A stretch of DNA of 64,000 bases from Elusimicrobiota bacterium (GTDB lineage: Bacteria; Elusimicrobiota; Elusimicrobia; FEN-1173): the NCBI GenBank assembly GCA_016722575.1, contig JADKIY010000002.1, positions 248,001 through 312,000 on the forward strand, read 5' to 3'. This document shows, piece after piece, positions 41,846 through 50,800 of this stretch; position 1 is the stretch's first letter, and each line of letters begins with the position of its first letter. A model generated the notes under the pieces. The model was not told where the DNA came from. It saw only the letters and a list, made by a program, of their open reading frames with translations, and searched no databases. Both the position numbers and the translations under genes were made by a program.

Positions 41846-42093
41846 GTTCTTCCGCGCGATGTATTCCTTTCGAAAATCGAAGACTTCCCCGCCGTCACCG
41901 GCAATTTGGGTTTTAGGCCCAACGTCGCCAAGGCCTCCGCCGCCGCCACGAAATCCTTACGCCTTAATCGTAAAACCAAATCCAAATCGACGGTCCCCCG
42001 CACGGCCCCGTGCAAGGCCACGGCGTACCCTCCCACCACCCCAAAGGGCACCCCGTGTTTCTTAAAAGCCTTCGCCACCCGAGATATCAACAT
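41764..42093 (-). CDS. Nucleotidyltransferase-like toxin candidate, N-terminal part
   Basis: GVVGGYAVALHGAVRGTVDL followed by DLVLRLRR gives GG...D-x-D, the catalytic pattern of nucleotidyltransferases of the AbiEii/MNT superfamily, some of which are toxins. After PVTAG the frame turns to unrelated residues. One more base in the C4 run at 41887-41890 links it to 41630 for a protein of about 154 residues. As read, the product lacks its C-terminal half and would be inactive. The ATG at 42093 abuts the palindromic operator. Confidence 0.65.
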   Translation of the reverse strand: MLISRVAKAFKKHGVPFGVVGGYAVALHGAVRGTVDLDLVLRLRRKDFVAAAEALATLGLKPKLPVTAGKSSIFERNTSRGRTWWPGAFGTPRTRRKSWTSLSPTIWPR

Positions 42094-42131
42094 GGTATAT
42101 ATCAGTATATACCAATTACAAGTTTCGTCAA
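42094..42131 (-). promoter_or_regulatory. Promoter and palindromic operator of the toxin-antitoxin-like pair
   Basis: -35 TTGACG (42126-42131), 16-bp spacer, -10 TATACT (42104-42109) on the minus strand. A perfect palindrome GGTATATA-TCAG-TATATACC (42094-42113) covers the -10 and the predicted start and touches the ATG at 42093. This is an AT-rich island in GC-rich DNA, as expected for an autorepressed toxin-antitoxin promoter. The mRNA would be leaderless or nearly so. Confidence 0.7.
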
Positions 42132-42153
42132 CCCGAAAGCGGGGGAAATCGAC

Positions 42154-43575
42154 CTAGGCCCGGGCCTTCCGGGCCAGGGCCCGGAGCATCCCGGCGAAGA
42201 TCACCCGGTGCGCTGGATATAGGGCGTACCAATAGGCGAGCCCCGCCAACCCCCGGGGGTCAAAGATCGCCGTTTGCCGTATCACGGAACCGTCGCCTTC
42301 CGGCGTCACTTCAAATTCCAGCCAGGCCCGTCCCGGCAGGCGCATCTCGGCCGCCAGCCGCAGGCGGCGGTCCGGCTCGTAGGCCTCCACCCGCCAAAAA
42401 TCCAACGCGTCCCCCACCCGCAGGGCTTCGGGGTCCCGCCGCCCCCGGCGCAGTCCGGGCCCGCCCGCCAAGCGGTCCCAAAACCCCCTCAAGACCCAAA
42501 GCGCGTTGGCGTAGTACCACCCGCGATCCCCGCCGATCCGCCGGATGGGCCGAAAGGCTCTTTCCGGCGGCACCGGCACCCGCCGGGTCCGGGTGTCCAC
42601 CAGCCGGTTGCCCAGCCGCGCGTGGGACGCCTCCGGAACCCCCAGGGAGGAAAAGGCGTCGGACCACCGGGTCTCGGCAAATTGGCGCTCTTCGTTTCGT
42701 AGCGCCAGGGCCATGGCCTCCCGCACGCCCCCGGGCCGCACGTCAAAGTCCCGCCGGGCGGCGTCGTCCCGCACCACGGTCGGATGGCGAATGCTTTCTA
42801 TCAGCTTCCGGCCGATCCGGGCAAAAAGCGGCGTCACCAGCCCCAACCACAGGCTGGAAAGCCACGGGGTCAAAACCGGCACCGGGATCATCCAGCGTTT
42901 GAGCCCCCGCTGGCGCGCGTATTCCCGCATGAGGTCCGCGTAGGACATCCGGTCTTCCCCGCCGATCTCGTAAATCCGGCTTTGGGTCAGAGGCGCCGTC
43001 AGGGCCGCCATCAAATAGGCCAACAGGTCTTCAATGCCGATGGGTTGGGCCTCCACCGTCACCCAGCGCGGCGTGACCATGACCGGCAGCCGCTCCACCA
43101 GCGAGCGGATCATTTCAAAGGACAAACTGCCCGATCCCAACACGATTGACGCCCGAAACTCCAACACCGGCACGCCCGACTCCCGCAACAACCGCCCCAC
43201 CTCCTGCCGGCTCCGCAAATGGGGCGACAGCCCGGGCCCCTCTTCCCCCAACCCGCCCAGGTAAATGATCCGCTTCACCCCCGCCCGCTTGGCCGCCTCG
43301 CCGAAGAGACGCGCCTGCCGACGGTCCTGCTCCTCGAAATCCACCGCGTTGCCCATGGAGTGGATCAAATAGTACGCCGCCTCTACCCTCGCCAGGGCCT
43401 TGTCCAGCGCCGCCGGGTCCAGGGCGTCCCCGGCCACCACCTCCACCCCGGGCACGAGGCGCGAGGCCAGGGCCTCCGGCCGCCGCGCCAAACAACGAAC
43501 CTCGCGCCCGACCTTGCAAAGGGAATTCAACAACCGCCCCCCCACATACCCCGTGGCCCCCGTCAGAAGAATCAA
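42154..43575 (-). CDS. NAD(P)-binding SDR/NmrA-like protein with DUF2867
   Basis: 473 residues. The Rossmann start ILLTGATGYVGGRLL is followed by YYLIHSMG and VKRIIYLGGLGE, typical of atypical SDRs. The last 150 residues (RIGGDRGWYYANALWVLRGF; LRVGDALDFWRVEAYEPDRR) match DUF2867, a lipid-binding-like domain. Such fusions are common and uncharacterised. TTG start at 43575 behind AAAGGGAG. Confidence 0.88.
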   Translation of the reverse strand: MILLTGATGYVGGRLLNSLCKVGREVRCLARRPEALASRLVPGVEVVAGDALDPAALDKALARVEAAYYLIHSMGNAVDFEEQDRRQARLFGEAAKRAGVKRIIYLGGLGEEGPGLSPHLRSRQEVGRLLRESGVPVLEFRASIVLGSGSLSFEMIRSLVERLPVMVTPRWVTVEAQPIGIEDLLAYLMAALTAPLTQSRIYEIGGEDRMSYADLMREYARQRGLKRWMIPVPVLTPWLSSLWLGLVTPLFARIGRKLIESIRHPTVVRDDAARRDFDVRPGGVREAMALALRNEERQFAETRWSDAFSSLGVPEASHARLGNRLVDTRTRRVPVPPERAFRPIRRIGGDRGWYYANALWVLRGFWDRLAGGPGLRRGRRDPEALRVGDALDFWRVEAYEPDRRLRLAAEMRLPGRAWLEFEVTPEGDGSVIRQTAIFDPRGLAGLAYWYALYPAHRVIFAGMLRALARKARA

Positions 43576-43687
43576 ATGGTCGCTCCCTTTGGTGTCATTG
43601 CCTTTCCTTTAAACAAAATAAACGAACTTCCGAGAAGCCCGCCGCGTGTTTGCTCACGGCCCGGGTCTTCGGAAGTTTTCGATGGGT

Positions 43688-43708
43688 CGGGGCCCCTCCG
43701 GGGCCCCG
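43688..43708 (-). terminator. GC hairpin after the 50-residue gene
   Basis: A perfect 9-bp stem, CGGGGCCCC / GGGGCCCCG with a 3-nt loop, lies 5 bp past the stop of the small gene. There is no T-run, so its efficiency as an intrinsic terminator is doubtful. Confidence 0.45.
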
Positions 43709-43713
43709 GCTGA

Positions 43714-43866
43714 TTATTTTTTCGTATTGGGGCTGTTCATAACCTCCATGAGGATGTTCAACAGGTTCTGCCTTTTCATGGTCTCGCTGGTTTGTCCTTT
43801 TTCCTTTTCTCCCGCTTTTTCGTCGGAATTGTTGACCTTGCCGGTCTCATCGCCGTCTCTCATCAT
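43714..43866 (-). CDS. 50-residue hydrophilic protein
   Basis: ATG at 43866 (AAGGAG lies 9 nt upstream) to TAA at 43714. The product starts MMRDGDETGKVNNSDEKAGE, is Lys/Glu-rich in the middle and ends with an amphipathic stretch (MKRQNLLNILMEVMNSPNTK). No signal peptide. It lies 51 bp downstream of the DUF3185 gene on the same strand. Family not recognised. Confidence 0.55.
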   Translation of the reverse strand: MMRDGDETGKVNNSDEKAGEKEKGQTSETMKRQNLLNILMEVMNSPNTKK

Positions 43867-43917
43867 GGGAAGCAACTCCTTAAAACAGAATTGTTCTACC
43901 CCAAAGGGCTCGACGGC

Positions 43918-44121
43918 CTAACCCTTGGACCCGCGCACCAACCCCGCCAAACCGGCCGCGGCCGACAGCGCCCCGCCGATCAACAACCAAATCGATTTGT
44001 TCGTGGGCGACCCCGTGAAGAACCGCGACACGTCCGACCCAAAGGAATCCGACGCCTTGAGCCCATAAACGATCAACACCACCCCCACCGCCAACAGCGC
44101 CACCGAAAGACCTCTGTTCAC
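43918..44121 (-). CDS. DUF3185 family membrane protein
   Basis: 67 residues, two helices around a conserved loop: LLAVGVVLIVYGLKASDSFG, then SRFFTGSPTNKSIWLLIGG. This loop is the DUF3185 hallmark. Function unknown. Its place behind the PA2779-like, C39 and TPR genes suggests a shared transcript. Confidence 0.88.
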   Translation of the reverse strand: MNRGLSVALLAVGVVLIVYGLKASDSFGSDVSRFFTGSPTNKSIWLLIGGALSAAAGLAGLVRGSKG

Positions 44122-44131
44122 ACGACCCCCT

Positions 44132-44701
44132 TCATTTCAATTTGGCGGGAAGCTGCTCCCGGTTTTTAGCGATCCGCGCTTGCAACTCCTTGTTGTCCGC
44201 GGGGGCCGATTCCTCCGCCGCTTTCTGGGCGATCCTGGCCTCCAGCACCCGCCCCTCCCGGAGGTAAAGCTCCGTCAGGGTTTCCAAAACATAGGGCCGC
44301 AGGGGCCCGCCCTGTTCCAGGGCCCTTTCCGCGTAACGTTCCGCCTTGTCCAAATTTTTTCCCACCGTGAGATACACCATGGCCAGGTTGTTGTTGGCGG
44401 CGGCGTCCCGGGGGTCCAGCCGCCGGGCCCGCCGGTAATGGGTTTCGGCCTTGGCCATGTCGCCGGCGGCAAAGGCCAGGTTCCCCAGGGCCAGATGGCC
44501 CGGCAGATATTTCCGGTCCGCCTTGATCGCCGCTTCGTACTGGGCGGCGGCGTTGTCCGCCTGGCCCTGGGCTTCGTACACCGCGCCCAACTGCAGGTGT
44601 TGCCGGGGCGTCAGAGGGTCCGCGTGCCGCGCCATCTGGGGGAAGGTCGCGCAGGCCGGCAACAAAACCGCCAATAGCCAAACTTTTTCAAGGCCCCGCA
44701 T
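44132..44701 (-). CDS. TPR lipoprotein of the PA2778-type cluster
   Basis: 189 residues. The lipobox LLPAC (Cys17) is followed by three to four TPR units, e.g. HLQLGAVYEAQGQADNAAAQ and GNLAFAAGDMAKAETHYRRA. Its start overlaps the C39 peptidase gene by 14 bp. In Pseudomonas-type PA2778 proteins, a C39-like peptidase and TPRs form one polypeptide; here they are two lipoproteins, which fits a split of the same machine. Confidence 0.85.
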   Translation of the reverse strand: MRGLEKVWLLAVLLPACATFPQMARHADPLTPRQHLQLGAVYEAQGQADNAAAQYEAAIKADRKYLPGHLALGNLAFAAGDMAKAETHYRRARRLDPRDAAANNNLAMVYLTVGKNLDKAERYAERALEQGGPLRPYVLETLTELYLREGRVLEARIAQKAAEESAPADNKELQARIAKNREQLPAKLK

Positions 44702-45290
44702 GGAGAGACTCCTGGTCCCGGTCCGGCGGCAAAATCAGAAGGGTCGTCTGTTGGGTCTTTTTCCAGTTCCGCCAAAAGCTTCCGTAGCGCATAAACTTGT
44801 TTTTCGACAGGCCGGAATGCACGTAAAATCCCTGCCGCACCTCGTCAAACCCGCTCACCACCACAAAATGCCCCATGGGGGCGAACAAAAACCCCCGGTT
44901 CAAAAAAGCCACCAGTGGGTGCCCGCGGGACAGTTCGACTTTGACGTCCTCCAAACTTCCGTTGTAGAGGTGGGCCTTAAAGCCGCGGTTTTGCGCCGCC
45001 AGCATCAGATCCATGGGCAAACTGCCCTTGACCTGGGCCAAATAGATTTCGCTTTTCAGGTCCCCCGGCGCCGTGGGCGTCCCCCAAAAACTGAGCACGC
45101 TGGCCAGGGAAGAGGGCCCGCATTGGTCCGTGTTGTCCGGGAAGAAGGGCACGCTCAGCAACCGCTGATCGGTGACCCGCACGTCCGGGTCCCGCGTGGG
45201 GGCGTTGTTCACCCCGGCGCCGGCGCAACCCGCCGCCAACGTCCCCAGGATTACACCCCGGGCCCACCGCACGGAACCGCCCAATTTCAA
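44688..45290 (-). CDS. C39-like cysteine peptidase lipoprotein (PA2778 type)
   Basis: 200 residues. The lipobox GTLAAGC is followed by RLLSVPFFPDNTDQCGPSSL with the catalytic Cys (CGPSS). Later PMGHFVVVSGFD holds the His, and a downstream Asp/Asn region follows, as in papain-like C39 peptidases. C39 enzymes cut leader peptides at a double-Gly site; for the stand-alone lipoprotein form the substrate is unknown. Lies between the PA2779-like and TPR genes. Confidence 0.85.
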   Translation of the reverse strand: MKLGGSVRWARGVILGTLAAGCAGAGVNNAPTRDPDVRVTDQRLLSVPFFPDNTDQCGPSSLASVLSFWGTPTAPGDLKSEIYLAQVKGSLPMDLMLAAQNRGFKAHLYNGSLEDVKVELSRGHPLVAFLNRGFLFAPMGHFVVVSGFDEVRQGFYVHSGLSKNKFMRYGSFWRNWKKTQQTTLLILPPDRDQESLHAGP

Positions 45291-45306
45291 GGAACCCTCC
45301 CCGACG

Positions 45307-45705
45307 TTATATGCGCCGGAACAAATACAGGAACAATGCCACCAACACCGCCACCAAGAGCACCGTAATCACCAACCCGCCGCCGTCACCGCCCGCGCTC
45401 ACGGTCTGTATCCGGCTCGCCGTTTGGTGCAACTGCGCGTCCGAGAGCTTGCTCAACCGCGCCTCAATCTGCGCCGGGGTGAGCTTCATCTCCGCCAATC
45501 TCTGCCGAACGATTTGGGATTCCAAGGCCGTCTGAATGGTCTTTAGATCCGCCGCCCGCGCGTCCGTGGTTTGGCCGATTTCCCCCCGGTCCAGGACCGG
45601 CGCAATCATCGCCCAGCCCTTGGGCGTCAGGGTAAAGGCCAAGGTCGTCGCAACCGCCAACGCCCCCGCCAACGACTTCATCGAAAACGAACACTTCTTC
45701 TTCAT
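45307..45705 (-). CDS. PA2779 family protein
   Basis: 132 residues. The signal peptide runs to about residue 32 (WAMIAP). Then come a helical segment (AALKTI-like, ESQIVRQRLAEMKLTPAQIE, ARLSKLSDAQLHQTASRIQT), a Gly-rich turn and a C-terminal membrane helix VITVLLVAVLVALFLYLFRR. This layout is that of PA2779 proteins, which are found next to PA2778 peptidases. The C-terminal helix could be a sorting anchor. ATG at 45705 with TAGGAG nearby. Confidence 0.85.
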   Translation of the reverse strand: MKKKCSFSMKSLAGALAVATTLAFTLTPKGWAMIAPVLDRGEIGQTTDARAADLKTIQTALESQIVRQRLAEMKLTPAQIEARLSKLSDAQLHQTASRIQTVSAGGDGGGLVITVLLVAVLVALFLYLFRRI

Positions 45706-45793
45706 AGGAGCCTCCTCAATCGACTCTTTGCCCCCAATAGGACCCCAATCCCCCACCCCAGGTAACCTCTCGTTTTGCTCCTTCCCCCCGCCC

Positions 45794-45826
45794 GTCAATC
45801 CGGCAAGCCTCTGGCGGGAATCCAGG
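45794..45826. repeat. Short palindromic repeat, first copy
   Basis: GTCAATCCGGCAAGCC... through CGGGAATCCAGG: an imperfect inverted repeat in the GTCATTCCGG/CCGGAATCCAG family that is scattered in many bacterial genomes. A second copy lies at 45998-46030. Confidence 0.6.
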
Positions 45827-45997
45827 GGGGCCGCCGCTTTTCTCTTTAATCTCAAACCCCAATCCCACCCCAAGGAACCTTCCGTTCTTTCCTTCCCCCC
45901 TTGAGAGGGAACGAATGGATGGGGGGTGCGGTACCCTTTCTCTTTAATTTGAAACTTCCAGGCGCTTCTTATTAACAGGCTCGCCTATCCCCCCCCC

Positions 45998-46030
45998 GTC
46001 ATTCCGGCATGCCCCTGGCCGGAATCCAGG
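45998..46030. repeat. Short palindromic repeat, second copy
   Basis: GTCATTCCGGCATGCC... to GGCCGGAATCCAGG; closer to the common consensus than the copy at 45794. No ORF between the two copies is credible. Confidence 0.6.
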
Positions 46031-46125
46031 GGTTCTCATTGATCGTTGAAAAATCCGGATTTTGGAAAGAATCCCTCCGGAATATCGAACGAAGAAGTTT
46101 TTCAGTGCACTGTCGTTTCATCGTC

Positions 46126-46440
46126 GTGGGCCTTCCCGGCCCGCGCCCGGCCATTCGAAGTCACCGGGGGTTGCCCGCCTCAGCACCTCGGGTGCCCCCG
46201 GGGTCGGAAGCTTTGCGACCGACCGTCAGCAACCACCTTTCCGATGGCCGCTCAAAGAAAAGCAGGCGAAATAAAACCGCCCCCAGGCGGCTTCCCGGCG
46301 AACTTTTTGCCGGATTTCCGGAACTCCCCTGCCCCAAACGAGCCCGGGGCGTCGAACCCTCGGCCGCGGCGCGTCCTGTTGCGGGGCACCTCAAGCAATG
46401 CACGCCGCCCTTCCGGTTCCACCGCAAAACCTTGTGGCAA
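46126..46440. repeat. Degenerate copy C of the non-coding inverted-repeat element
   Basis: The left end (46126-46148) matches copies A and B with a few changes. Further in, GGCCGCTCAAAGAAAAGCAGG is a decayed hairpin arm, then ACCGCCCCCAGGCGG and CGGAACTCCCCTGCCC match the interior of copy B. The right inverted repeat is not found. Short open frames across it are repeat-derived. Confidence 0.6.
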
Positions 46441-46493
46441 TCCTCTGGTTTTTTCCTGCGTTAAGATTTCCCGGAACCAAATATCACTCACAA

Positions 46494-46522
46494 TTGCCAA
46501 AAAACCGCCGGGGGATTATACT
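46494..46522 (+). promoter_or_regulatory. Promoter of the PorV-like/beta-helix pair
   Basis: TTGCCA (46494-46499), 17-bp spacer, TATACT (46517-46522). The transcript would have a leader of about 180 nt before the ATG at 46712, with a GAGGGG/CCCCTC hairpin in it. No known riboswitch is recognised. Confidence 0.65.
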
Positions 46523-46711
46523 TACGCGGTGACTGGATCGGGATCGTCGAGAGGGGGTTTCCCCTCCGATGGATCGTCGACGGCCGAGGTGGAGGATCGG
46601 GACCGCGAGGGACCGGCCGGGGGGGATCCCCCATCGATCTCGGCCACAAAGGGCCGTCGCGGGTCTTGAAGGCTCTGGACGGTTTTTCCCTGTGGGGGAG
46701 AGAGGATTGAG

Positions 46712-47815
46712 ATGCCCGGAGAAAGGTCCTTCCGAAAAGTTTTTCTGGTTTTTTCCTTGGCCTATCCCCTTGCTTCGCCCGGGGTTTACGGGGCGTTTTC
46801 CGAGGGGTTCCCGGGACCGTTGGCCCAGGGAGCCATCGGCGTTGGGTCGGCCCGTTCGGAAAATGGGTTAAGCGTTTTCGTCAACCCCGCGACGTTGGCC
46901 GGCTTTGATCGCCCGATCGCGACTTTGTTTTACGAGCGGCCTTTTTCCGTGCCGGGCGTCAACGTGTCGAATCAAATGGCGGGGGTTTCTTTTCCGCTTT
47001 CGCCCGCCTGGTCGTTGGGAGCCGGGGGACGCTTCTACGAGGCCGCCGGGATATATGCCGAACAGGAAGGGGTGTTGGGTCTGGCCTGGCAAGTCCAACC
47101 GCGGGTCTCGGTGGGGCTCAGCGGATCGACCTTGCGAAATCATTTTATCGGGGATCCGGAAAACCCCACCATCGCTTCCGCCCGATCCCACAGCGCCCCG
47201 GCGGTCAACCTGGGGGTTTTGTGGCGTTTTTCCCCCCGCGTCAGTTTGGCCTTGGCCGGCCACCGGGTCAACCGGCCCGATGTGGGGATACTTCAAACGG
47301 AAAAACTTCCCGTGCGTTGGGTCGGCGGGTTCGACTATCACCTCGCCAAGGCCGCCTTTCAAGCCGAACTTGTCCGGGGCGGCCTCGACGCCCGCTCGGA
47401 CGGGCCGCCAACGACCGACTGGGCCCTCGGGGCGGAATGGCGGCCCCTTTCCCCCACCCGATTGAGGGTGGTGGCCACCGAGAACAAGCTCTCGGGAGGC
47501 GTCGCGGTGTTCTGGAAGAACCTGCGCCTGGAATACGCCGCTTTTCTTTCGGACTCTTCATCGACGGATCTCGGGGCCGCGCAACGCGTGTCCATGTCCT
47601 GGTCCTTCGGGGCTCTTCGCTCCCCGTCTCCCGCTCCCGCGACCGCCGGCCAGGGTGGCCGTCCCACTCCAAAAATCGAGGGCCGTTCCTCCCCCTCCCA
47701 AACCCGCGTTCCAGCCCCCAAGGGGCTGTCCACGTCGCCGGCCAAAAAACCCGCGGCGCCGCCGCCCCCGCCGCCAAAAAAGATGGCTCCCAAAAGCCGG
47801 AAGCTCCACTTATGA
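46712..47815 (+). CDS. PorV/PorQ-like outer-membrane beta-barrel with Pro-rich tail
   Basis: 367 residues. After a signal peptide (LVFSLAYPLASPGVYG) the sequence reads GAIGVGSARSENGLSVFVNP then ATLAGFDRP, the start of PorV/PorQ (UPF0164/FadL-related) barrels: helix, then N-P-A-x-L. About 14 strands follow, e.g. SVGLSGSTLRNHF and RLEYAAFLSDS. The last 60 residues are Pro/Lys/Ser-rich and disordered. PorV helps deliver type IX substrates to the surface in Bacteroidota; here it is coupled (ATGA) to a large exported beta-helix protein. AGAGAGGATTGAG precedes the ATG. Confidence 0.75.
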   Translation: MPGERSFRKVFLVFSLAYPLASPGVYGAFSEGFPGPLAQGAIGVGSARSENGLSVFVNPATLAGFDRPIATLFYERPFSVPGVNVSNQMAGVSFPLSPAWSLGAGGRFYEAAGIYAEQEGVLGLAWQVQPRVSVGLSGSTLRNHFIGDPENPTIASARSHSAPAVNLGVLWRFSPRVSLALAGHRVNRPDVGILQTEKLPVRWVGGFDYHLAKAAFQAELVRGGLDARSDGPPTTDWALGAEWRPLSPTRLRVVATENKLSGGVAVFWKNLRLEYAAFLSDSSSTDLGAAQRVSMSWSFGALRSPSPAPATAGQGGRPTPKIEGRSSPSQTRVPAPKGLSTSPAKKPAAPPPPPPKKMAPKSRKLHL

Positions 47816-50800
47816 ACCGGCGTTTTCTTTTCTTCCTCGGCTTGGCGGGATGGGCCGGCGCGACCGCCCGTTCGGCCACCTATTACGTGGAGGCGGCGCG
47901 GGGCAACGACGCCTGGGCCGGGACGGTCGCCAACGGCGGGTTTCTCCCGAGCGGATGCGAGTCGGATGGGAACACCTCCGACTGCGCCAACGGCCCCTGG
48001 AAAACGCTGGCCAGAGCGAACGCCGCTCCGCTGAACCCCGGCGATTCGGTGTTGTTAAAGCGGGGCGAGGTGTGGAGAGAGCCGCTTGTCGTGGGGCGGT
48101 CCGGAAACGCGTCTTCCCCCATCACGTTCGGCGCCTACGGATCCGGCTCTTTGCCGAGGATCATCGCGTCCACCCGCGTCACGGGGTGGACGCTGGCTTC
48201 CGGAAATATCTACTGGGCCGCCGTCCCGGGCGAGGTCAATCAAGTCCTTGTCGATGACGACGCTTTGGAAGAGGCCTATGAACCGAACGGAGACTTTTTT
48301 TATGCCGACGCCACCCACGCCACCGACCCCAATCAACGGATCATCGACAACGACATGGCGATCTCCGCCGGCGTTTTGACGGGGGCCCGTGTGATAATGA
48401 AGACGCTCCCCTGGGCCTACGAGACCAAAGTGGTTCAATCCTACGCGGCGGGCTCCCACACCCTCACTCTTGATTCACCGACGTCCGATCCGATCACGAC
48501 GGGCGTCGGGTACCGCCTTATTGGCAAAATAGATTTTTTGAATCGGGCGGGGGAATGGGTCTACGATTCCTCCGCCGGCCGTTTGTATGTGTGGTTAAAG
48601 GACAGCGCCTCCCCCGCGGGCCATCGGGTGGAAATGAACGGGACGGCCGTCGGCATTGAGATCGAAGGGAGAAATTACATAACCGTGCAAGATCTGGCGG
48701 TGGAGGGGGCTTCGGACAGCGGGATCCACGTCAAATACTCGGCTTCCGGGAACGCGACCGTCCATACCGAAATTAAAAGAGTCGCTTTAACCTCCTGTTG
48801 GATCGGGGTTCGCGTTGAGGGGGGCAATTTAAAAGTGGAAAATTTCGTTTTGCAAGATTCCCTCATTCAAAAATGCGCCAAGGCGGGGTTAAGCTTGATT
48901 TACGTCAACGGAGGGACGATTACTGGAAACCGAGTGGAAGACACGGGGCAAAACACCTCGGGTTCATACCAGATCGGGATTGAAATGATCAATTTGCAAA
49001 ATGGCGTCGTTTCGGGGAACACCGTTCTGCGAAGCGGTTGGTGCGGGATAAGCGCTGTGGGCGATAATTTGACCATCGATTCCAATCGAATTGAAGATTC
49101 TTGTTTGTTCTCCACCGACTGCGGCGCCATTTATACCGGATCGGCCAAAGATGTCCGGGACCACCCCTACCACGCCACCCCGCCGGGGATACGCATCAGC
49201 CATAACTTCATTCGCCGCTGCCCCGGGTATTGGGCGGGTTCGACGGTGGATCATTCCCAAGCGGAGGGCATCTATTTGGACAACGAATCCACCCAGTACA
49301 CCGTCGAAAACAACGCCATCCTTGACGTCGGAGATTGCGGGATTCAACTTCACGACGCCTACAACAACGTGGTCCGGAACAACGTCGTTTTTGGCGGCCG
49401 ACGGGGCGCTTTGCGTTTCATTGAAGACGACAACCTCGTGTACGGGGATGGGGGCGCCGCGGGGTTTGCGACCAACAATTCCGTCCATGACAATCTTTTG
49501 TTAAACGACGTCTCCGCCGAAAATCCAACGGTCATGATCTTCGGATTTTTGGGAAGCCTCCGGGTGGGGGCTCTCGATCACAACGTTTACGGGCAACTCT
49601 ACACGGATCAATTCGCCTCCAGTTACATTCCCGACGGTTTAACCGGCGGCCCCCCGTCGGTCTATTACAGCTTGTCCAAATGGCGGTCCGAGCTGATGCA
49701 AGACGCCCATTCCCTGTGGTTGGGCGACTGGTATCAAGCGGAAAAATATCGAAACACGGCCGTGCTGGGCCCCAGCCTGATTTCGAACGGAACGTTCAAT
49801 GCCGGGATTTCTTCTTGGTCGCGATATCCCGGGAGCGCCGTCATTGACTGGGATTCCTCGGCCGGAGGGGTTCAACCCGGCAGTCTCCGCATGACCTACG
49901 ACACGGCCACCGACGGCGCGATGACCAACAGCGGCTCCTTTTCTTTGATCGCGGGCGTGACCTACGAACTGAAATACACCGCTCGGGCTCTTTCCAACAC
50001 CACGCTGACCCCCACGTTGCGGTTGGCGGCGGACCCCTACACCGTCCACGCCCAATTTCGCACCGTGGCCGCCCCCTCCTGGAAAACGTTCGCCTTCCAC
50101 TTTACCCCCTCCGTGAACTTGCCCAACACGCGTTTGGATTTCGAGTCCCCCGGAGGAATGGCGACCGCCTACTGGCTGGACGATGTTCAGCTGGTCCCCG
50201 TCACCGCCGTGCTCAACGACCCGTTGAAGGCGATGCGGGTGCTTGCCAACGACACCGACACCCCCCAATCCTTCCCGCTCTCCGGTCGCGCCGCCGATGT
50301 CTCGGGAACGATCGTGGATTCCGCCGTCCTCCTTCCTCCGTGGACCATCAAACCCCTCCTCTTCCCCTACGACAACGCGGACGGCGCGTGCAACAACCGG
50401 GAAACCCACGCCACCGCCCCCGGGGATTGCGCGGTCGGCGAGCAGGGGCCCGATGTCGATGACCGCGTTCCCCCGGGCCCTCCGTCCTCGCTCAAAGCGA
50501 CGGTCCATTCCTCCACGCAGATTTCGCTTGTTTGGGGGGCGGCGGTCGACGACCGAATCGTTCGCGGCTACCGGGTGTCGCGAAACGGCGCTTTGCTGGG
50601 CGAAGCGGCGGGACTGTCTTTCGCGGACAGCGGTTTGACGCCCGGGAAAGTCTATTTTTACAGCGTGGCAGCGGTGGACGAGGGAAACAACCTGTCGGAG
50701 CCGGCGACCCTGGTGGCCGCGACGTGGCCCACCGACGCCGACCCCGCCGTCTTGAAATCGACCCGCAAGGTCGTCACCCCCGGGGCCGGGGCGTCGACCG

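Noticed and set aside
43646..43921. Plus-strand frame of 91 residues
   Set aside because: Opposite the 50-residue minus-strand gene, which has a good ribosome site; the plus-strand product looks like antisense.
46523..46711. Possible riboswitch in the leader of the PorV-like gene
   Set aside because: It contains a GAGGGG/CCCCTC hairpin, but none of the known riboswitch cores is recognisable.
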